Positions 1 through 8,153 of a stretch of 64,000 bases of DNA are shown piece after piece. The notes under the pieces were generated by a model. The model was given only the letters and a program-made list of their open reading frames with translations. It made no database searches and was not told the origin of the DNA. The DNA comes from Candidatus Avelusimicrobium vaccinum. Its GTDB lineage: Bacteria > Elusimicrobiota > Elusimicrobia > Elusimicrobiales > Elusimicrobiaceae. The stretch is from positions 1-64,000 of the forward strand of contig CADBIY010000003.1 of NCBI GenBank assembly GCA_902794895.1, read 5' to 3'. The stretch's first letter is position 1. Each line of letters begins with the position of its first letter. Made by a program: the position numbers and the translations under genes.

Positions 1-130
1 CAATATACCCTTCTTCTTTGAGTACGCGCGCAATTTCGGTTTTGATTTTAGAAAAAGGGATATCCACTTTTTCTTTTTTCTTCATATTGGCATTTCTTAT
101 TCTGGTTAAGAAATCTGCAATTGGATCCAT
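1..130 (-). CDS. rpsH: 30S ribosomal protein S8 (partial, N-terminus)
   Basis: Only the first 43 codons are inside the window; the gene runs off the left edge. The translation opens [14 protein letters not shown], the standard S8 start, which binds central-domain 16S rRNA. It follows rpsN in the spc part of the ribosomal protein operon, as in most bacteria. Confidence 0.93.
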   Translation of the reverse strand, partial: MDPIADFLTRIRNANMKKKEKVDIPFSKIKTEIARVLKEEGYI

Positions 131-201
131 AGTTTTAAGTTACCGTCCCAAACCACTTTCCTTTCGGAGTTGGCCCGGAGAGCGGTATCTCCTCCTGTAA
201 A

Positions 202-387
202 TTACCAGCTCGATTTTCTAAGACCCGGGATTAATCCCTGGTGTGCCATTTTTCTCAGGCAGATACGGCAAAGACCGAAGTCGCGATAGTAACCACGCGC
301 ACGACCGCAGATTTGGCAGCGGTTGTGGTAGCGTACGGCAAACTTTTGATCTTTCGCCATTTTTGCAACCCATGCTTTCGTAGCCAT
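202..387 (-). CDS. rpsN: 30S ribosomal protein S14, zinc-binding type
   Basis: A 61-residue S14 of the short, zinc-binding (type Z) class. Two CxxC pairs (CQIC and CRIC) near residues 24-43 form the zinc ribbon. It assembles into the 30S head. It lies between rplE and rpsH with short spacers, in the normal spc order. The short length is normal for this class, so nothing is missing. Confidence 0.96.
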   Translation of the reverse strand: MATKAWVAKMAKDQKFAVRYHNRCQICGRARGYYRDFGLCRICLRKMAHQGLIPGLRKSSW

Positions 388-404
388 AAAGTTTTTTGCT
401 CCTC

Positions 405-998
405 TTATTTAGCTGCTTTGCGGAACGGCAAACCCATGTAATCCATGAGCATGCGACCGCTCTTGTCATCAGCAGCAGTGGTAACGAACGTAATGTTCAT
501 ACCATGGGCTTTGGGCGATTTTTCAACATCAATTTCCGGGAAAATATAATGTTCTTTAATACCCAAGTTCAAATTGCCTTGGCCGTCAAAACTGGCATTA
601 AAGCCCTGAAAGTCGCGGATGCGGGGACACGCAATGCAGATGAAGCGTTCCATGAACTCATACATCTTGGCACCGCGCAGCGTGACACGCACACCGATCG
701 GCATACCTTCCCTTAACTTAAAGTTAGAGATGGATTTTTTTGCACGGCGCACCTGGGCGGCTTGCCCGGCAATCGCGGTTAAATCTTCCTTGGCCACTTC
801 AAGGGCTTTGATGTCTTCGCGGGCATCTTTTACACCGATATTGATCACGATTTTCGTCAGTCTCGGCACAGCCATCGGGCTCTTGACGTTCATATCTTTA
901 AGTAACGCCGGAAGCACTTTTTCACGGTAAAGCGTTTGCAACCGGGGCTGGTAGCCTTCGGGCGCTTTCGTTACGTTTTTGGTTTCTTTCTTAGTCAT
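405..998 (-). CDS. rplE: 50S ribosomal protein L5
   Basis: A 197-residue L5 that binds 5S rRNA in the central protuberance. Family segments are visible, including [14 protein letters not shown] and the C-terminal [11 protein letters not shown] chose the ATG at 998 rather than the GTG two codons upstream because an AGG lies about nine bases before this ATG but only three before the GTG. It is about 18 residues longer at the N-terminus than E. coli L5, with a basic lead-in. It is in operon with rplX and rpsN. Confidence 0.95.
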   Translation of the reverse strand: MTKKETKNVTKAPEGYQPRLQTLYREKVLPALLKDMNVKSPMAVPRLTKIVINIGVKDAREDIKALEVAKEDLTAIAGQAAQVRRAKKSISNFKLREGMPIGVRVTLRGAKMYEFMERFICIACPRIRDFQGFNASFDGQGNLNLGIKEHYIFPEIDVEKSPKAHGMNITFVTTAADDKSGRMLMDYMGLPFRKAAK

Positions 999-1013
999 TT
1001 TCACTTACCTAGA

Positions 1014-1322
1014 TTAAATGATCGGCTCATTGCATTTACGGCAGACGCGTGTTTTTTTACCGTCGGCCGCAATTTGCATTTTAGGCGTCATGGCTTTTTT
1101 GCATTTGCTGCAAACAACGGCCACATTAGAAGCGTTTAACGGCGCTTCCATCTTGATAATTCCGCCTTGTTTATTTTGAGAAGGTTTCACGTGTTTGGAA
1201 ATCATATTTACGCCGGTTACCACAACGGTATTTTTGGACGGATTTACAGATTTCACTTCACCCTTCTTGCCTTTGTCCTTACCGGACAATACTAAAACGG
1301 TATCTTTTGTTTTAATGTTCAT
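1014..1322 (-). CDS. rplX: 50S ribosomal protein L24
   Basis: A 102-residue L24, an assembly initiator on domain I of 23S rRNA. The KOW motif is clear at the N-terminus (KDTVLVLSGKDKGKKGEV). The C-terminal half holds a CxxC pair (CSKC) and a second one (CRKC), consistent with the zinc-binding variant seen in some bacteria. It lies directly after rplN, two bases apart. Confidence 0.96.
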   Translation of the reverse strand: MNIKTKDTVLVLSGKDKGKKGEVKSVNPSKNTVVVTGVNMISKHVKPSQNKQGGIIKMEAPLNASNVAVVCSKCKKAMTPKMQIAADGKKTRVCRKCNEPII

Positions 1323-1323
1323 A

Positions 1324-1692
1324 CTATACCACCTCAGGAGCGAGCGAAATAATCTTCAGGAAGTTCTTTTCGCGTAACTCTCTGGCAATCGGGCCAAATA
1401 CACGGGTGCCTTTGGGTTCGCCATTATCGTTGATGATGCAAACTGCATTGTCATCAAAGCGGATATAGGAACCGTCTTTACGTCTTTTTTCGCGGGCTAC
1501 GCGCACAACGACAGCGCGGACCACGTCGCCTTTTTTAATGGCGGAGGTAGGGATCGCATCCCGAACGGAGCACATAATAACATCTCCCAGAGTTGCGATA
1601 TCCCGATGATGGCCGCCGCGCACCTTAAAGCATTGCACTTTACGGGCGCCGGAATTGTCAGCCACATTGACGATGCTTCTTAATTGAATCAT
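1324..1692 (-). CDS. rplN: 50S ribosomal protein L14
   Basis: A 122-residue L14 of standard length. It opens [18 protein letters not shown] and ends with the conserved [20 protein letters not shown]14 sits at the 30S-50S interface and contacts L19. It lies in the S10/spc operon between rpsQ and rplX. Confidence 0.97.
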   Translation of the reverse strand: MIQLRSIVNVADNSGARKVQCFKVRGGHHRDIATLGDVIMCSVRDAIPTSAIKKGDVVRAVVVRVAREKRRKDGSYIRFDDNAVCIINDNGEPKGTRVFGPIARELREKNFLKIISLAPEVV

Positions 1693-1717
1693 ACTTTAAT
1701 AACTCCGTATTTACAAC

Positions 1718-1987
1718 TTAAGCTCTCGCTTTTTCTACAATTTTGCTCACGCGCCATTTCGTCGTTTTAGAAACGGGGCGGGTGCTCATAATTTCCACTT
1801 TATCGCCGATTTTGGTTTCGTTGGCCTCATCATGCGCGTGGAATTTAGCCGCTCTTCTGAGCGTTTTGCCATAGCGTTCATCGTGCACTAAGCGTTCTAC
1901 GCGGACGGTGCGGGTTTTGTCCATCTTATCGGACACAACAACACCCGTCAGCACTTTTCTTTTGGCACGTGTTTCTTTATTTTCCAT
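1718..1987 (-). CDS. rpsQ: 30S ribosomal protein S17
   Basis: An 89-residue S17 with an OB fold that binds 16S helix 11. The family core KVLTGVVVSDKMDKT is near residues 11-25. It lies between rpmC and rplN in the usual order. Confidence 0.96.
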   Translation of the reverse strand: MENKETRAKRKVLTGVVVSDKMDKTRTVRVERLVHDERYGKTLRRAAKFHAHDEANETKIGDKVEIMSTRPVSKTTKWRVSKIVEKARA

Positions 1988-1998
1988 GGTTTAAACCT

Positions 1999-2202
1999 CT
2001 ATTTTTGCTCTTTCTTTTGGTTAATCAGCGTTTGCAAAAGAGCAATTTCGCGTCTTACAGCACGGATTTCCATCGGATTAGAGAGCGGAGTCGTGCTGTG
2101 TTTGAAAAGAAGGTTAAATTTCTTTTCTTGGGCTTTGCCGAGTGCTTCATTCAGTTCGGCCAACGTTTTGTTTTTTAAAACTTCTTTTTCGTTCGTTTTC
2201 AT
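1999..2202 (-). CDS. rpmC: 50S ribosomal protein L29
   Basis: A 67-residue L29, a two-helix protein at the exit of the peptide tunnel. The hallmark REIALLQTLINQ closes the chain. It starts three bases after rplP ends, so the two are probably translationally coupled. Confidence 0.95.
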   Translation of the reverse strand: MKTNEKEVLKNKTLAELNEALGKAQEKKFNLLFKHSTTPLSNPMEIRAVRREIALLQTLINQKKEQK

Positions 2203-2205
2203 AAA

Positions 2206-2616
2206 CTACCTTCTGCTAACGAGTTTCGTTTTGATGGGCAGTTTGTCGGAAGCTAAGCGCATAGCACGTTTGGTATCTTCCAAGGTAGCGCCTTCCAATT
2301 CGAACAAAATTCTGCCGGGTTTCACCACTGCGGCCCAATATTCGGGTGCGCCTTTTCCTTTACCCATACGGGTTTCTGCCGGGTGTTTGGTGATGGCTTT
2401 ATCCGGGAAAATGCGGATCCACAATTTACCTTTTTTCTTAATAAAGCGGGACAAGGTAATACGGGCAGCTTCAATCTGCCGGGCGGTGATCCATTTGGGT
2501 TCCAATGCTTTGAGCCCATATTCACCAAAGACCACTTCGGTTCCGCGTTTGGCGTTGCCTTTAATGCGCGGGGCGCTGAAGGGTTTGCGGTATTTTACTC
2601 TTTTAGGCATCAACAT
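2206..2616 (-). CDS. rplP: 50S ribosomal protein L16
   Basis: A 136-residue L16 of normal length. It opens [12 protein letters not shown] and carries the conserved arginine-containing loop that reaches towards the peptidyl transferase region. It lies between rpsC and rpmC. An alternative start two codons downstream cannot be excluded. Confidence 0.96.
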   Translation of the reverse strand: MLMPKRVKYRKPFSAPRIKGNAKRGTEVVFGEYGLKALEPKWITARQIEAARITLSRFIKKKGKLWIRIFPDKAITKHPAETRMGKGKGAPEYWAAVVKPGRILFELEGATLEDTKRAMRLASDKLPIKTKLVSRR

Positions 2617-2628
2617 AAGTAAATTCCT

Positions 2629-3360
2629 CTATTTAACTTCCACTTCCGCGGCGGCAACTTCCGTTACCCCTTCGGTGGCACCGTTTTCCATATCGCGGTG
2701 TTTTTTCAACTCATTCATAATCTCTTTGGGAGATTTGGCAAAGTGAGTCCGTTTAAAGATCCACACTTTAATACCGATTTTACCGCTGATGGTATTGGCT
2801 TCGGTAAAACCGTAGTCAATATCGGCACATAAGGTGTGAAGCGGTACACGGCCTTCACGTTTCCATTCGGTACGGGCAATTTCGGCACCGCCTAAACGAC
2901 CGGATACCATAATTTTAATACCCAGGGCTTTGCCGGAAAGGGCCTTTTCAATGGCTTTTTTCATAGCCGCACCGTAGTGGGCGCGTTTTTCCAGTTGCAT
3001 CGCAATATTTTGTGCAACGAGTTGGGCATCCGTTTCCGGATTTTTAATTTCTACTACGTTGACAAAGGTTTTGCTGCCGGTCATGGCTTCTAATTCTTTG
3101 CGAAGGGCTTCAATATCAGCACCTTTTTTACCGATCACCACACCCGGGCGGGCAGTGTGAACGTTTACGCGCAAGAACGCACCGGCTCTTTCAATACCGA
3201 CGTAACTGACGGCTGCCATTTTGAATTTGTCTTCAATCATCTGGCGGATTTCAAAATCTTCCTTGATGAGCGCAGGCATATTCTTCGGAGCAAACCAGCG
3301 GGAACGCCAATCCTGAATATATCCAAGTCTAATAGACCGGGGATGAATCTTGTGTCCCAT
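2629..3360 (-). CDS. rpsC: 30S ribosomal protein S3
   Basis: A 243-residue S3. The N-terminal part opens MGHKIHPRSIRLG. A KH domain with the GxxG loop (GVVIGKKGADIE) follows, and the C-terminal domain includes VSGRLGGAEIARTEW. It lines the mRNA entry tunnel. The last 20 residues are acidic and Ala/Glu-rich, longer than many homologues. It starts three bases after rplV ends. Confidence 0.97.
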   Translation of the reverse strand: MGHKIHPRSIRLGYIQDWRSRWFAPKNMPALIKEDFEIRQMIEDKFKMAAVSYVGIERAGAFLRVNVHTARPGVVIGKKGADIEALRKELEAMTGSKTFVNVVEIKNPETDAQLVAQNIAMQLEKRAHYGAAMKKAIEKALSGKALGIKIMVSGRLGGAEIARTEWKREGRVPLHTLCADIDYGFTEANTISGKIGIKVWIFKRTHFAKSPKEIMNELKKHRDMENGATEGVTEVAAAEVEVK

Positions 3361-3363
3361 AAA

Positions 3364-3723
3364 TTAGCGACCTCCCTTCTTTTCGTCGGTGACGATAACA
3401 GTCAAGTGGCACATGCTCTTTTTGTATGGCATGGCGCGGCCTTGCGGACCCGGTTGGACTCTTTTGAGATGTCCGCTGGGACCTAAATTGGCAAAGGCTT
3501 CTTTAATGAATACTTTGCTAAAATCCAGCTTTTTGCCGGCTTTTACTTCCAAGTTCGCAGCAGCGCTGTGAATGGTTTTGGCTACTAAATCTGCGGTACG
3601 TTTAGCAACAAACGGCAACACATCTTCCGCCGCCTTCACGTTTTTACCGCGGATTTGATCCAATACCAAGTTTACCTTGCGGCTGCCAAAGCGTTGAAAT
3701 TTAGCTTTTGCACAAGCTTCCAT
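3364..3723 (-). CDS. rplV: 50S ribosomal protein L22
   Basis: A 119-residue L22 whose hairpin lines the exit tunnel. Visible features are the [13 protein letters not shown] helix near the N-terminus and the C-terminal hairpin ([16 protein letters not shown]). It lies between rpsS and rpsC. Confidence 0.96.
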   Translation of the reverse strand: MEACAKAKFQRFGSRKVNLVLDQIRGKNVKAAEDVLPFVAKRTADLVAKTIHSAAANLEVKAGKKLDFSKVFIKEAFANLGPSGHLKRVQPGPQGRAMPYKKSMCHLTVIVTDEKKGGR

Positions 3724-3739
3724 ATCAAATCCTCAACTC

Positions 3740-4024
3740 TTATTTCAAGGCGGTGGAATCTTTCGTCATACCACCATGGCCTTTGAACAAACGGGTGAAT
3801 GAGAATTCACCGAGTTTATATCCTACCATACGTTCGGATACGTAAATGGGAAGAAATTTCCGCCCGTTATGCACCAGGAATGTATGACCGACAAATTCCG
3901 GTACAATCGTGCAGGCTCTTGCCCACGTTTTAATAGGTTTCTTTTCGTTGGAAGCATTCATGGCTTGAACTTTTTCCAACAGGTTTAAATCCACAAACGG
4001 ACCTTTTTTAGTTGATCTTCCCAT
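3740..4024 (-). CDS. rpsS: 30S ribosomal protein S19
   Basis: A 94-residue S19, which sits in the 30S head next to S13. It opens [12 protein letters not shown] and contains the conserved [14 protein letters not shown] and KLGEFSFTR. It starts two bases after rplB ends. Confidence 0.97.
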   Translation of the reverse strand: MGRSTKKGPFVDLNLLEKVQAMNASNEKKPIKTWARACTIVPEFVGHTFLVHNGRKFLPIYVSERMVGYKLGEFSFTRLFKGHGGMTKDSTALK

Positions 4025-4026
4025 AC

Positions 4027-4866
4027 TTATTTAACCTTGTTTTTTCTTCTGTCGCTGACAATCATCCAGCTATACGCTTTTTTGGTAGAGCGTGTCTTTA
4101 AACCGCGGGTCTGTTGGTTCCACGGAGAGCGCGGAATGTTGCCGCCTTTACCGTGACCGCGGCCACCGCCCATCGGGTGGTCTACCGCGTTCATCGCGCT
4201 ACCGCGTACCGTCGGGCGTTCGCCACGGTGGCGGTTGCGGCCGGCGTTACCAATGACAATGTTGGAATGGTCCACATTGCCTACTTGACCGATCGTAGCA
4301 CAGCATGCGCTGGGCACTAAACGGATTTCGCCGGACGGCATCTTAATATGGGCGTAGTCGGCTTCTTTGGCCATAAGTTGAGCTTGGCTGCCGGCGCTGC
4401 GTGCAAGTTGTGCACCTTTACCGACTTTGAGTTCAATGGCATGGATAAAAGTACCTTCAGGAATATTTTTAAGAGCAAGGCAGTTACCCACTTTAATATC
4501 AGCGGCCGGGCCGGACATTAACACATCACCCACTTGTACGCCGAGCGGATGCAAGATATATCTCTTCTCACCGTCAGCATAGTTTAACAGACAGATACGG
4601 GCGCTGCGGTTCGGATCGTATTCAATAGATACAACTTTAGCAGGCACGCCATATTTTTCACGTCTGAAATCAATTTGTCTATAAGCGCGCCGGTGGCCTC
4701 CGCCAATGTGACGCACCATAATCATACCGGTGTTATTTCTTCCGCCGGTTTTGCGAAGACCTTTCGTTAAGCGCTTCTCCGGAGTCGTTTTCGTGATGTC
4801 GGAATAATCGGACACCGTGATCGTTCTGCGGGAAGGAGTATAAGGTCTAAATGACTTAATAGGCAT
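4027..4866 (-). CDS. rplB: 50S ribosomal protein L2
   Basis: A 279-residue L2, required for subunit association and near the peptidyl transferase centre. The catalytic-region segment [16 protein letters not shown] is intact, including the conserved histidine. Full length, in operon between rplW and rpsS. Confidence 0.98.
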   Translation of the reverse strand: MPIKSFRPYTPSRRTITVSDYSDITKTTPEKRLTKGLRKTGGRNNTGMIMVRHIGGGHRRAYRQIDFRREKYGVPAKVVSIEYDPNRSARICLLNYADGEKRYILHPLGVQVGDVLMSGPAADIKVGNCLALKNIPEGTFIHAIELKVGKGAQLARSAGSQAQLMAKEADYAHIKMPSGEIRLVPSACCATIGQVGNVDHSNIVIGNAGRNRHRGERPTVRGSAMNAVDHPMGGGRGHGKGGNIPRSPWNQQTRGLKTRSTKKAYSWMIVSDRRKNKVK

Positions 4867-4886
4867 AGTAAGCAGTTCTCCTTATG

Positions 4887-5180
4887 CTATTTCGATGTGG
4901 CTTCCACCATATCGATTTTATCGCCTTCTTTCAAAGTTACAAACGCTTTTTTATAATCGGGGCGTTTGCCTTCGAAGCGACCCATGCGGTGGGTCTTACC
5001 CGTTACGGAAATTGTGTTAATCTTTACAACGGTAACGTTGAAGATTTTTTCCACAGCGGTTTTAATTTCGCCCTTAGAGGCCGTCGCGGCGACCACAAAA
5101 CCATAGCGGTTATGGGTATCGCGTTCGATTAAACTCTTTTCGGTTAAAAGAGGTTTTTTAAGGGTGGTATAGGTGGTCAT
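4887..5180 (-). CDS. rplW: 50S ribosomal protein L23
   Basis: A 97-residue L23, the docking site for SRP and trigger factor at the tunnel exit. The N-terminal PLLTEKS motif is present and the family's RMGRFEGKRPDYKKA stretch follows. Its start shares one base with the end of rplD, suggesting coupled translation. Confidence 0.96.
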   Translation of the reverse strand: MTTYTTLKKPLLTEKSLIERDTHNRYGFVVAATASKGEIKTAVEKIFNVTVVKINTISVTGKTHRMGRFEGKRPDYKKAFVTLKEGDKIDMVEATSK

Positions 5181-5818
5181 TATTTGGCCTCCTTCACAAA
5201 AGTGCTGACGAGTTTTTCAACGGCATCTTTCGTCAAAATGACTTTGGTGCTGTTGAGCACTACATACGCATTGATGTCTTGCGCAGCCATGTGGGTAAGA
5301 CCCGCCACGTTGCGGCAAGCCAAAGCGGCATTTTCGTCGGCAAAATTATCCATCACGAGCGGTTTGCGCCCGGCAGATAACACGTCCATAATTTCGGCGA
5401 ACGATTTGGTTTTGGGTTCTTTGAGTTTCAAAGAATCTAATACGACCAAATTCCCTTCGGCGAGTTTAGACGATAAAGCCATCGCCAAAGCCGTGCGGCG
5501 TTTTGCCACCGGTAAATATTGGCGATAGGAATGCGGAGTCGGCCCGAAAGCAATACCGCCGTGGCGGAATTGTACGGCACGTAACGAACCCTGGCGGGCG
5601 CGGCCGGTGCCTTTTTGTTTCCACGGTTTTTTACCAGTGCCGGAAACTTCGCTGCGGGTTTTTGTGTCCGCTGTACCGCGTCTTTGGTTCGCCAAAAAAG
5701 CGGTAACGACTTCGTGCAAGAAAGTGGGGTTTGCTTTCACACCGAATAAACTATCCGGCAGGGCAATTGTCCCTTTTTCTTTACCTTTTATATCTAAAAC
5801 TTTAGTTTCCATGGTCAA
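5180..5818 (-). CDS. rplD: 50S ribosomal protein L4
   Basis: A 212-residue L4. The extended basic loop that reaches the exit tunnel is visible (TGKKPWKQKGTGRARQGS). In E. coli L4 represses the S10 operon; whether it does so here is unknown. It lies six bases after rplC. Confidence 0.96.
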   Translation of the reverse strand: MTMETKVLDIKGKEKGTIALPDSLFGVKANPTFLHEVVTAFLANQRRGTADTKTRSEVSGTGKKPWKQKGTGRARQGSLRAVQFRHGGIAFGPTPHSYRQYLPVAKRRTALAMALSSKLAEGNLVVLDSLKLKEPKTKSFAEIMDVLSAGRKPLVMDNFADENAALACRNVAGLTHMAAQDINAYVVLNSTKVILTKDAVEKLVSTFVKEAK

Positions 5819-5823
5819 AGTCC

Positions 5824-6615
5824 TTATTTCTTGTTAGCGGCCTTAGAAGCAGACACTTTGTGTTGCTGCGGCGCTACATAGTGTTTTTTGTATTTGGAAG
5901 TTTCTAAGACGGAAACGATGGAGCCCTTGGCACCCGGAACGGAACCTTTTAAGAAGATAAGACCGTTTTCGTTGTCCACTTTAATAACTTCAATTTTAGC
6001 AACCGTATGGGTGGTGGTGCCGTAATGACCAGCCATGCGTTGGCCGGAAAGCACTTTACCCAAAGAGCGGCGGGAACCCAAAGAACCCGGAGCGCGGCTG
6101 CGGTCGGATTGACCGTGCGAATCCGGTTGGCCGGCAAAGCCATGGCGTTTCATACCGCCGGCAAAGCCGTGTCCTTTGATTTTACCCTGCACGTCTACAT
6201 AGTCGCCGGGTTTAAAGATTTTTTCGAGTGAAATGACTTGACCAATTTCAAAACCGTTCACATCGGCAACACGGCATTCTTTCATGTGTTTGACCGGGGT
6301 GGTATTGGCTTTTTTGAAGTATCCAAGTTCAGGTTTGTTGAGTTTGCTTTCTTTCACTTCGCCAAAACCCACGCATACGGCGTTGTAGCCGTCTTTTTCT
6401 TGGGTTCTGACACGCACAACCTTGCACGGACCCGCTTTTACAACGGACACGCCGTACAGATTGCCTTTTTCATCAAAGAGTTGCGTCATCCCGATTTTTT
6501 CGCCGATTACGAAGCGAAAGGTTTCGGGCGCTTCTTTGACAGTTTCTGCTTTGGCCGCTTCAGCAACGGGAGTTGCCTCTTGGGCACCAGCAGCATTTTT
6601 GATTTCTTCTGTCAT
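5824..6615 (-). CDS. rplC: 50S ribosomal protein L3 with acidic N-terminal extension
   Basis: A 263-residue L3, an early 23S binder. The L3 fold begins near residue 34 with RFVIGEKIGMTQLFD and includes KRHGFAGQPDSHGQSD and GSLGSRRS. Two additions stand out: an Ala/Glu-rich N-terminus of about 33 residues before the fold, and a basic C-terminal tail. Typical L3 is about 205-215 residues. The ATG at 6615 is the only good start upstream; a shorter start inside the extension is not obvious. It lies between rpsJ and rplD. Confidence 0.95.
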   Translation of the reverse strand: MTEEIKNAAGAQEATPVAEAAKAETVKEAPETFRFVIGEKIGMTQLFDEKGNLYGVSVVKAGPCKVVRVRTQEKDGYNAVCVGFGEVKESKLNKPELGYFKKANTTPVKHMKECRVADVNGFEIGQVISLEKIFKPGDYVDVQGKIKGHGFAGGMKRHGFAGQPDSHGQSDRSRAPGSLGSRRSLGKVLSGQRMAGHYGTTTHTVAKIEVIKVDNENGLIFLKGSVPGAKGSIVSVLETSKYKKHYVAPQQHKVSASKAANKK

Positions 6616-6634
6616 AGTTTCGTCAGTTTCCTAA

Positions 6635-6979
6635 TTAGTTGCTTTTAATGGCCACATCTACACCGGCGGGCAAATCCAATTTCATGAGTTCGTCCACAGT
6701 TTTAGAGGTGGGGCTTTTTAGATCAATCAAGCGTTTATGAATGCGCATTTCAAATTGTTCTCTGCTTTTTTTGTCGGTATGGGGAGAGCGAAGTACGGTG
6801 TACTTTTTAATCCGAACCGGCAATAATACAGGACCGGCCACGATGGCGCCCGTTTTTTGAGCCGTTTCCACGATGCGGGAAACAGAGGCGTCCAACATGC
6901 GATGGTCATAAGAACGCAATTTAATGCGGATTCTTTCTTGGCCAATTACATTGGCTTTTTTAGCTGTTTTTTCTGCCAT
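6635..6979 (-). CDS. rpsJ: 30S ribosomal protein S10
   Basis: A 114-residue S10 (NusE), which also serves in antitermination. The core [15 protein letters not shown] and [13 protein letters not shown] are intact. It has about 12 extra residues at the N-terminus ([14 protein letters not shown]). It is the first gene of the operon; a GAAGGAAAA Shine-Dalgarno lies upstream, and a candidate promoter lies about 120 bases upstream. No tuf gene precedes it. Confidence 0.97.
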   Translation of the reverse strand: MAEKTAKKANVIGQERIRIKLRSYDHRMLDASVSRIVETAQKTGAIVAGPVLLPVRIKKYTVLRSPHTDKKSREQFEMRIHKRLIDLKSPTSKTVDELMKLDLPAGVDVAIKSN

Positions 6980-7043
6980 TTTATTTATTTTCCTTCACTT
7001 TTTTTACAAAAAATTTATCGGCAGAAACTCCCTTTCCGGTCCG

Positions 7044-7058
7044 TCTTTTCCGTCGGGC
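7044..7058 (-). promoter_or_regulatory. S10-operon leader motif shared with rplJ leader
   Basis: On the transcribed strand the leader reads GCCCGACGGAAAAGA. The same 15 bases occur in the rplJ leader at 21980-21994, and a 12-base relative (CCCGATGGAAAA) lies just before rplU at 58649-58660. In the rpsJ leader it can fold into a small hairpin closed by CCGG with the GGAAAAGA part in the loop. A regulatory RNA role is inference. Confidence 0.5.
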
Positions 7059-7101
7059 CGGTTAGGAATTTTTGCCTCTCTTGCTAATTTACGTACATTT
7101 T

Positions 7102-7107
7102 ATTATA
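7102..7107 (-). promoter_or_regulatory. Candidate -10 of the S10 operon
   Basis: A perfect TATAAT on the minus strand, which would give a leader of about 115 bases before rpsJ. No convincing -35 is visible at 16-18 bases. Confidence 0.5.
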
Positions 7108-7242
7108 CCAAATTAGCAGGCGTTTGTGCTGTTTCTTTTAGAGCGGTTCACCTTTGCGCTTGGAAAGCAAACAACACGTAAATTCGCTTAGATATATTGT
7201 ATAATAATCGCGAAGTTGTGTAAAGAGGGGAAATTAGAATAA

Positions 7243-7369
7243 TTTTTTATATTGCTCCTGGCACAACCCGGTATAGACAAAACCCGCACCAATAATGCCG
7301 GCAAAACCGCCCTGGACCTAGCGCAAAAAAAGGTTTGAGGAAATCGCCGGGTTGCTAGAAAATAAATAA
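7243..7369 (+). pseudogene. Ankyrin-repeat gene remnant, frameshifted
   Basis: The plus strand encodes a typical last ankyrin repeat (GIDKTRTNNAGKTALDLAQ, then FEEIAGLLENK and a stop). The two parts are in different frames, joined at a run of seven A (7325-7331); removing one A restores a continuous repeat. A stop codon lies immediately upstream (7240-7242) and no start is present, so this is the tail of a lost gene. A related exported ankyrin-like protein survives at 39410-40057. Confidence 0.55.
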
Positions 7370-7439
7370 AAAAAGTCATTTCAAACTTGATTTGGAATCT
7401 TCTACGCATGCCGTTTTATGATAACAACAATCGTTGAAG

Positions 7440-7460
7440 ATCCTGAATCAAGTTCAGGAT
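7440..7460. repeat. Small palindrome, possibly a dispersed repeat
   Basis: ATCCTGAA and TTCAGGAT flank a five-base loop (TCAAG). Intergenic palindromes of this general sequence are dispersed in many bacterial genomes. Only this copy is visible here, so membership in a repeat family is inference. Confidence 0.4.
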
Positions 7461-7480
7461 GACTTGTTAGGGAAGAATTT

Positions 7481-7488
7481 GCTATACT
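7481..7488 (+). promoter_or_regulatory. Extended -10 promoter of apt
   Basis: TATACT at 7483-7488 is preceded by TGC, an extended -10. It would start transcription about 25 bases before the apt ATG. A -35 is not clear. Confidence 0.45.
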
Positions 7489-7519
7489 AGCCAAAGTACG
7501 CTTTTTGTGAGGCCTCGCT

Positions 7520-8056
7520 ATGAAAACCGATTTTGAACTAAAAATTATTAAAGATTACCCCAAACCGGGTGTGAATTTTATTGATATTAACCCAATTTTG
7601 CACCATCCGGATCAATTTTCTGCCGTCATCAATGACTTATGCGAAAAAATAACCGGGCGTTTGTCCGCGGAAGATTTAAAATCCGTGGCCGTTATTGCCC
7701 CGGAAGCGCGCGGGTTTATCTTTGCCGCTCCCGTGGCTTATAAACTAGGACTCCCCCTCCTGCTTATCCGCAAAGAGGGCAAAATTCCCAACAACCCTTA
7801 TCCCTTCCGTATTACCAACGAATATACTTCGTACAATATGGAAGTGGACGGCGAATTGTTAGCCAAATATAACCGCTATATTTACTTGGATGATATTTTG
7901 GCGACCGGGCAAACGTTAGCGTCCGTACGCAACGCGTTGCAAGCAAGAAACAAAGAACTTGTGCTTTCCTTACATGTGACGCAAGTAGCCGCCTTGGCAC
8001 CCGTACGTGCACAAAACGCAGATTTAAAAAACTTGCCGATAGAAACCATCCTGTAA
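7520..8056 (+). CDS. apt: Adenine phosphoribosyltransferase
   Basis: A 178-residue type I phosphoribosyltransferase that makes AMP from adenine and PRPP in cytosolic purine salvage. The PRPP-binding loop is YLDDILATGQTL near residue 116; the flexible loop region (RKEGKIPNN) and the N-terminal DYPKPGVNFIDI segment are characteristic of Apt. Usual Apt has GG in the PRPP loop where this has GQ. It is a single-gene unit divergent from the S10 operon, with only a weak Shine-Dalgarno (GAGG). Confidence 0.92.
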   Translation: MKTDFELKIIKDYPKPGVNFIDINPILHHPDQFSAVINDLCEKITGRLSAEDLKSVAVIAPEARGFIFAAPVAYKLGLPLLLIRKEGKIPNNPYPFRITNEYTSYNMEVDGELLAKYNRYIYLDDILATGQTLASVRNALQARNKELVLSLHVTQVAALAPVRAQNADLKNLPIETIL

Positions 8057-8073
8057 ATTGCACAACTAATTGC

Positions 8074-8102
8074 TTGACAAAACCGCCAAAGTTTTACACA
8101 AT
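8074..8102 (+). promoter_or_regulatory. Promoter of thioredoxin-like lipoprotein gene
   Basis: A consensus -35 TTGACA (8074-8079) is followed after 17 bases by CACAAT (8097-8102). Transcription would begin about 45 bases before the ATG at 8154. Confidence 0.55.
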
Positions 8103-8153
8103 GAGGTACTTACTTGATTTGCTCCCCGCACACACTATACACGGAGCGTAATT

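Larger units (their letters stand above)
7108..7519. other. Intergenic region between rpsJ and apt
   Basis: This gap separates the divergent rpsJ operon and apt. It holds the upstream part of the S10 promoter region, the ankyrin remnant (7243-7369), an 8-bp palindrome (7440-7460) and the apt promoter. I see no other gene or RNA in it. Confidence 0.6.
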
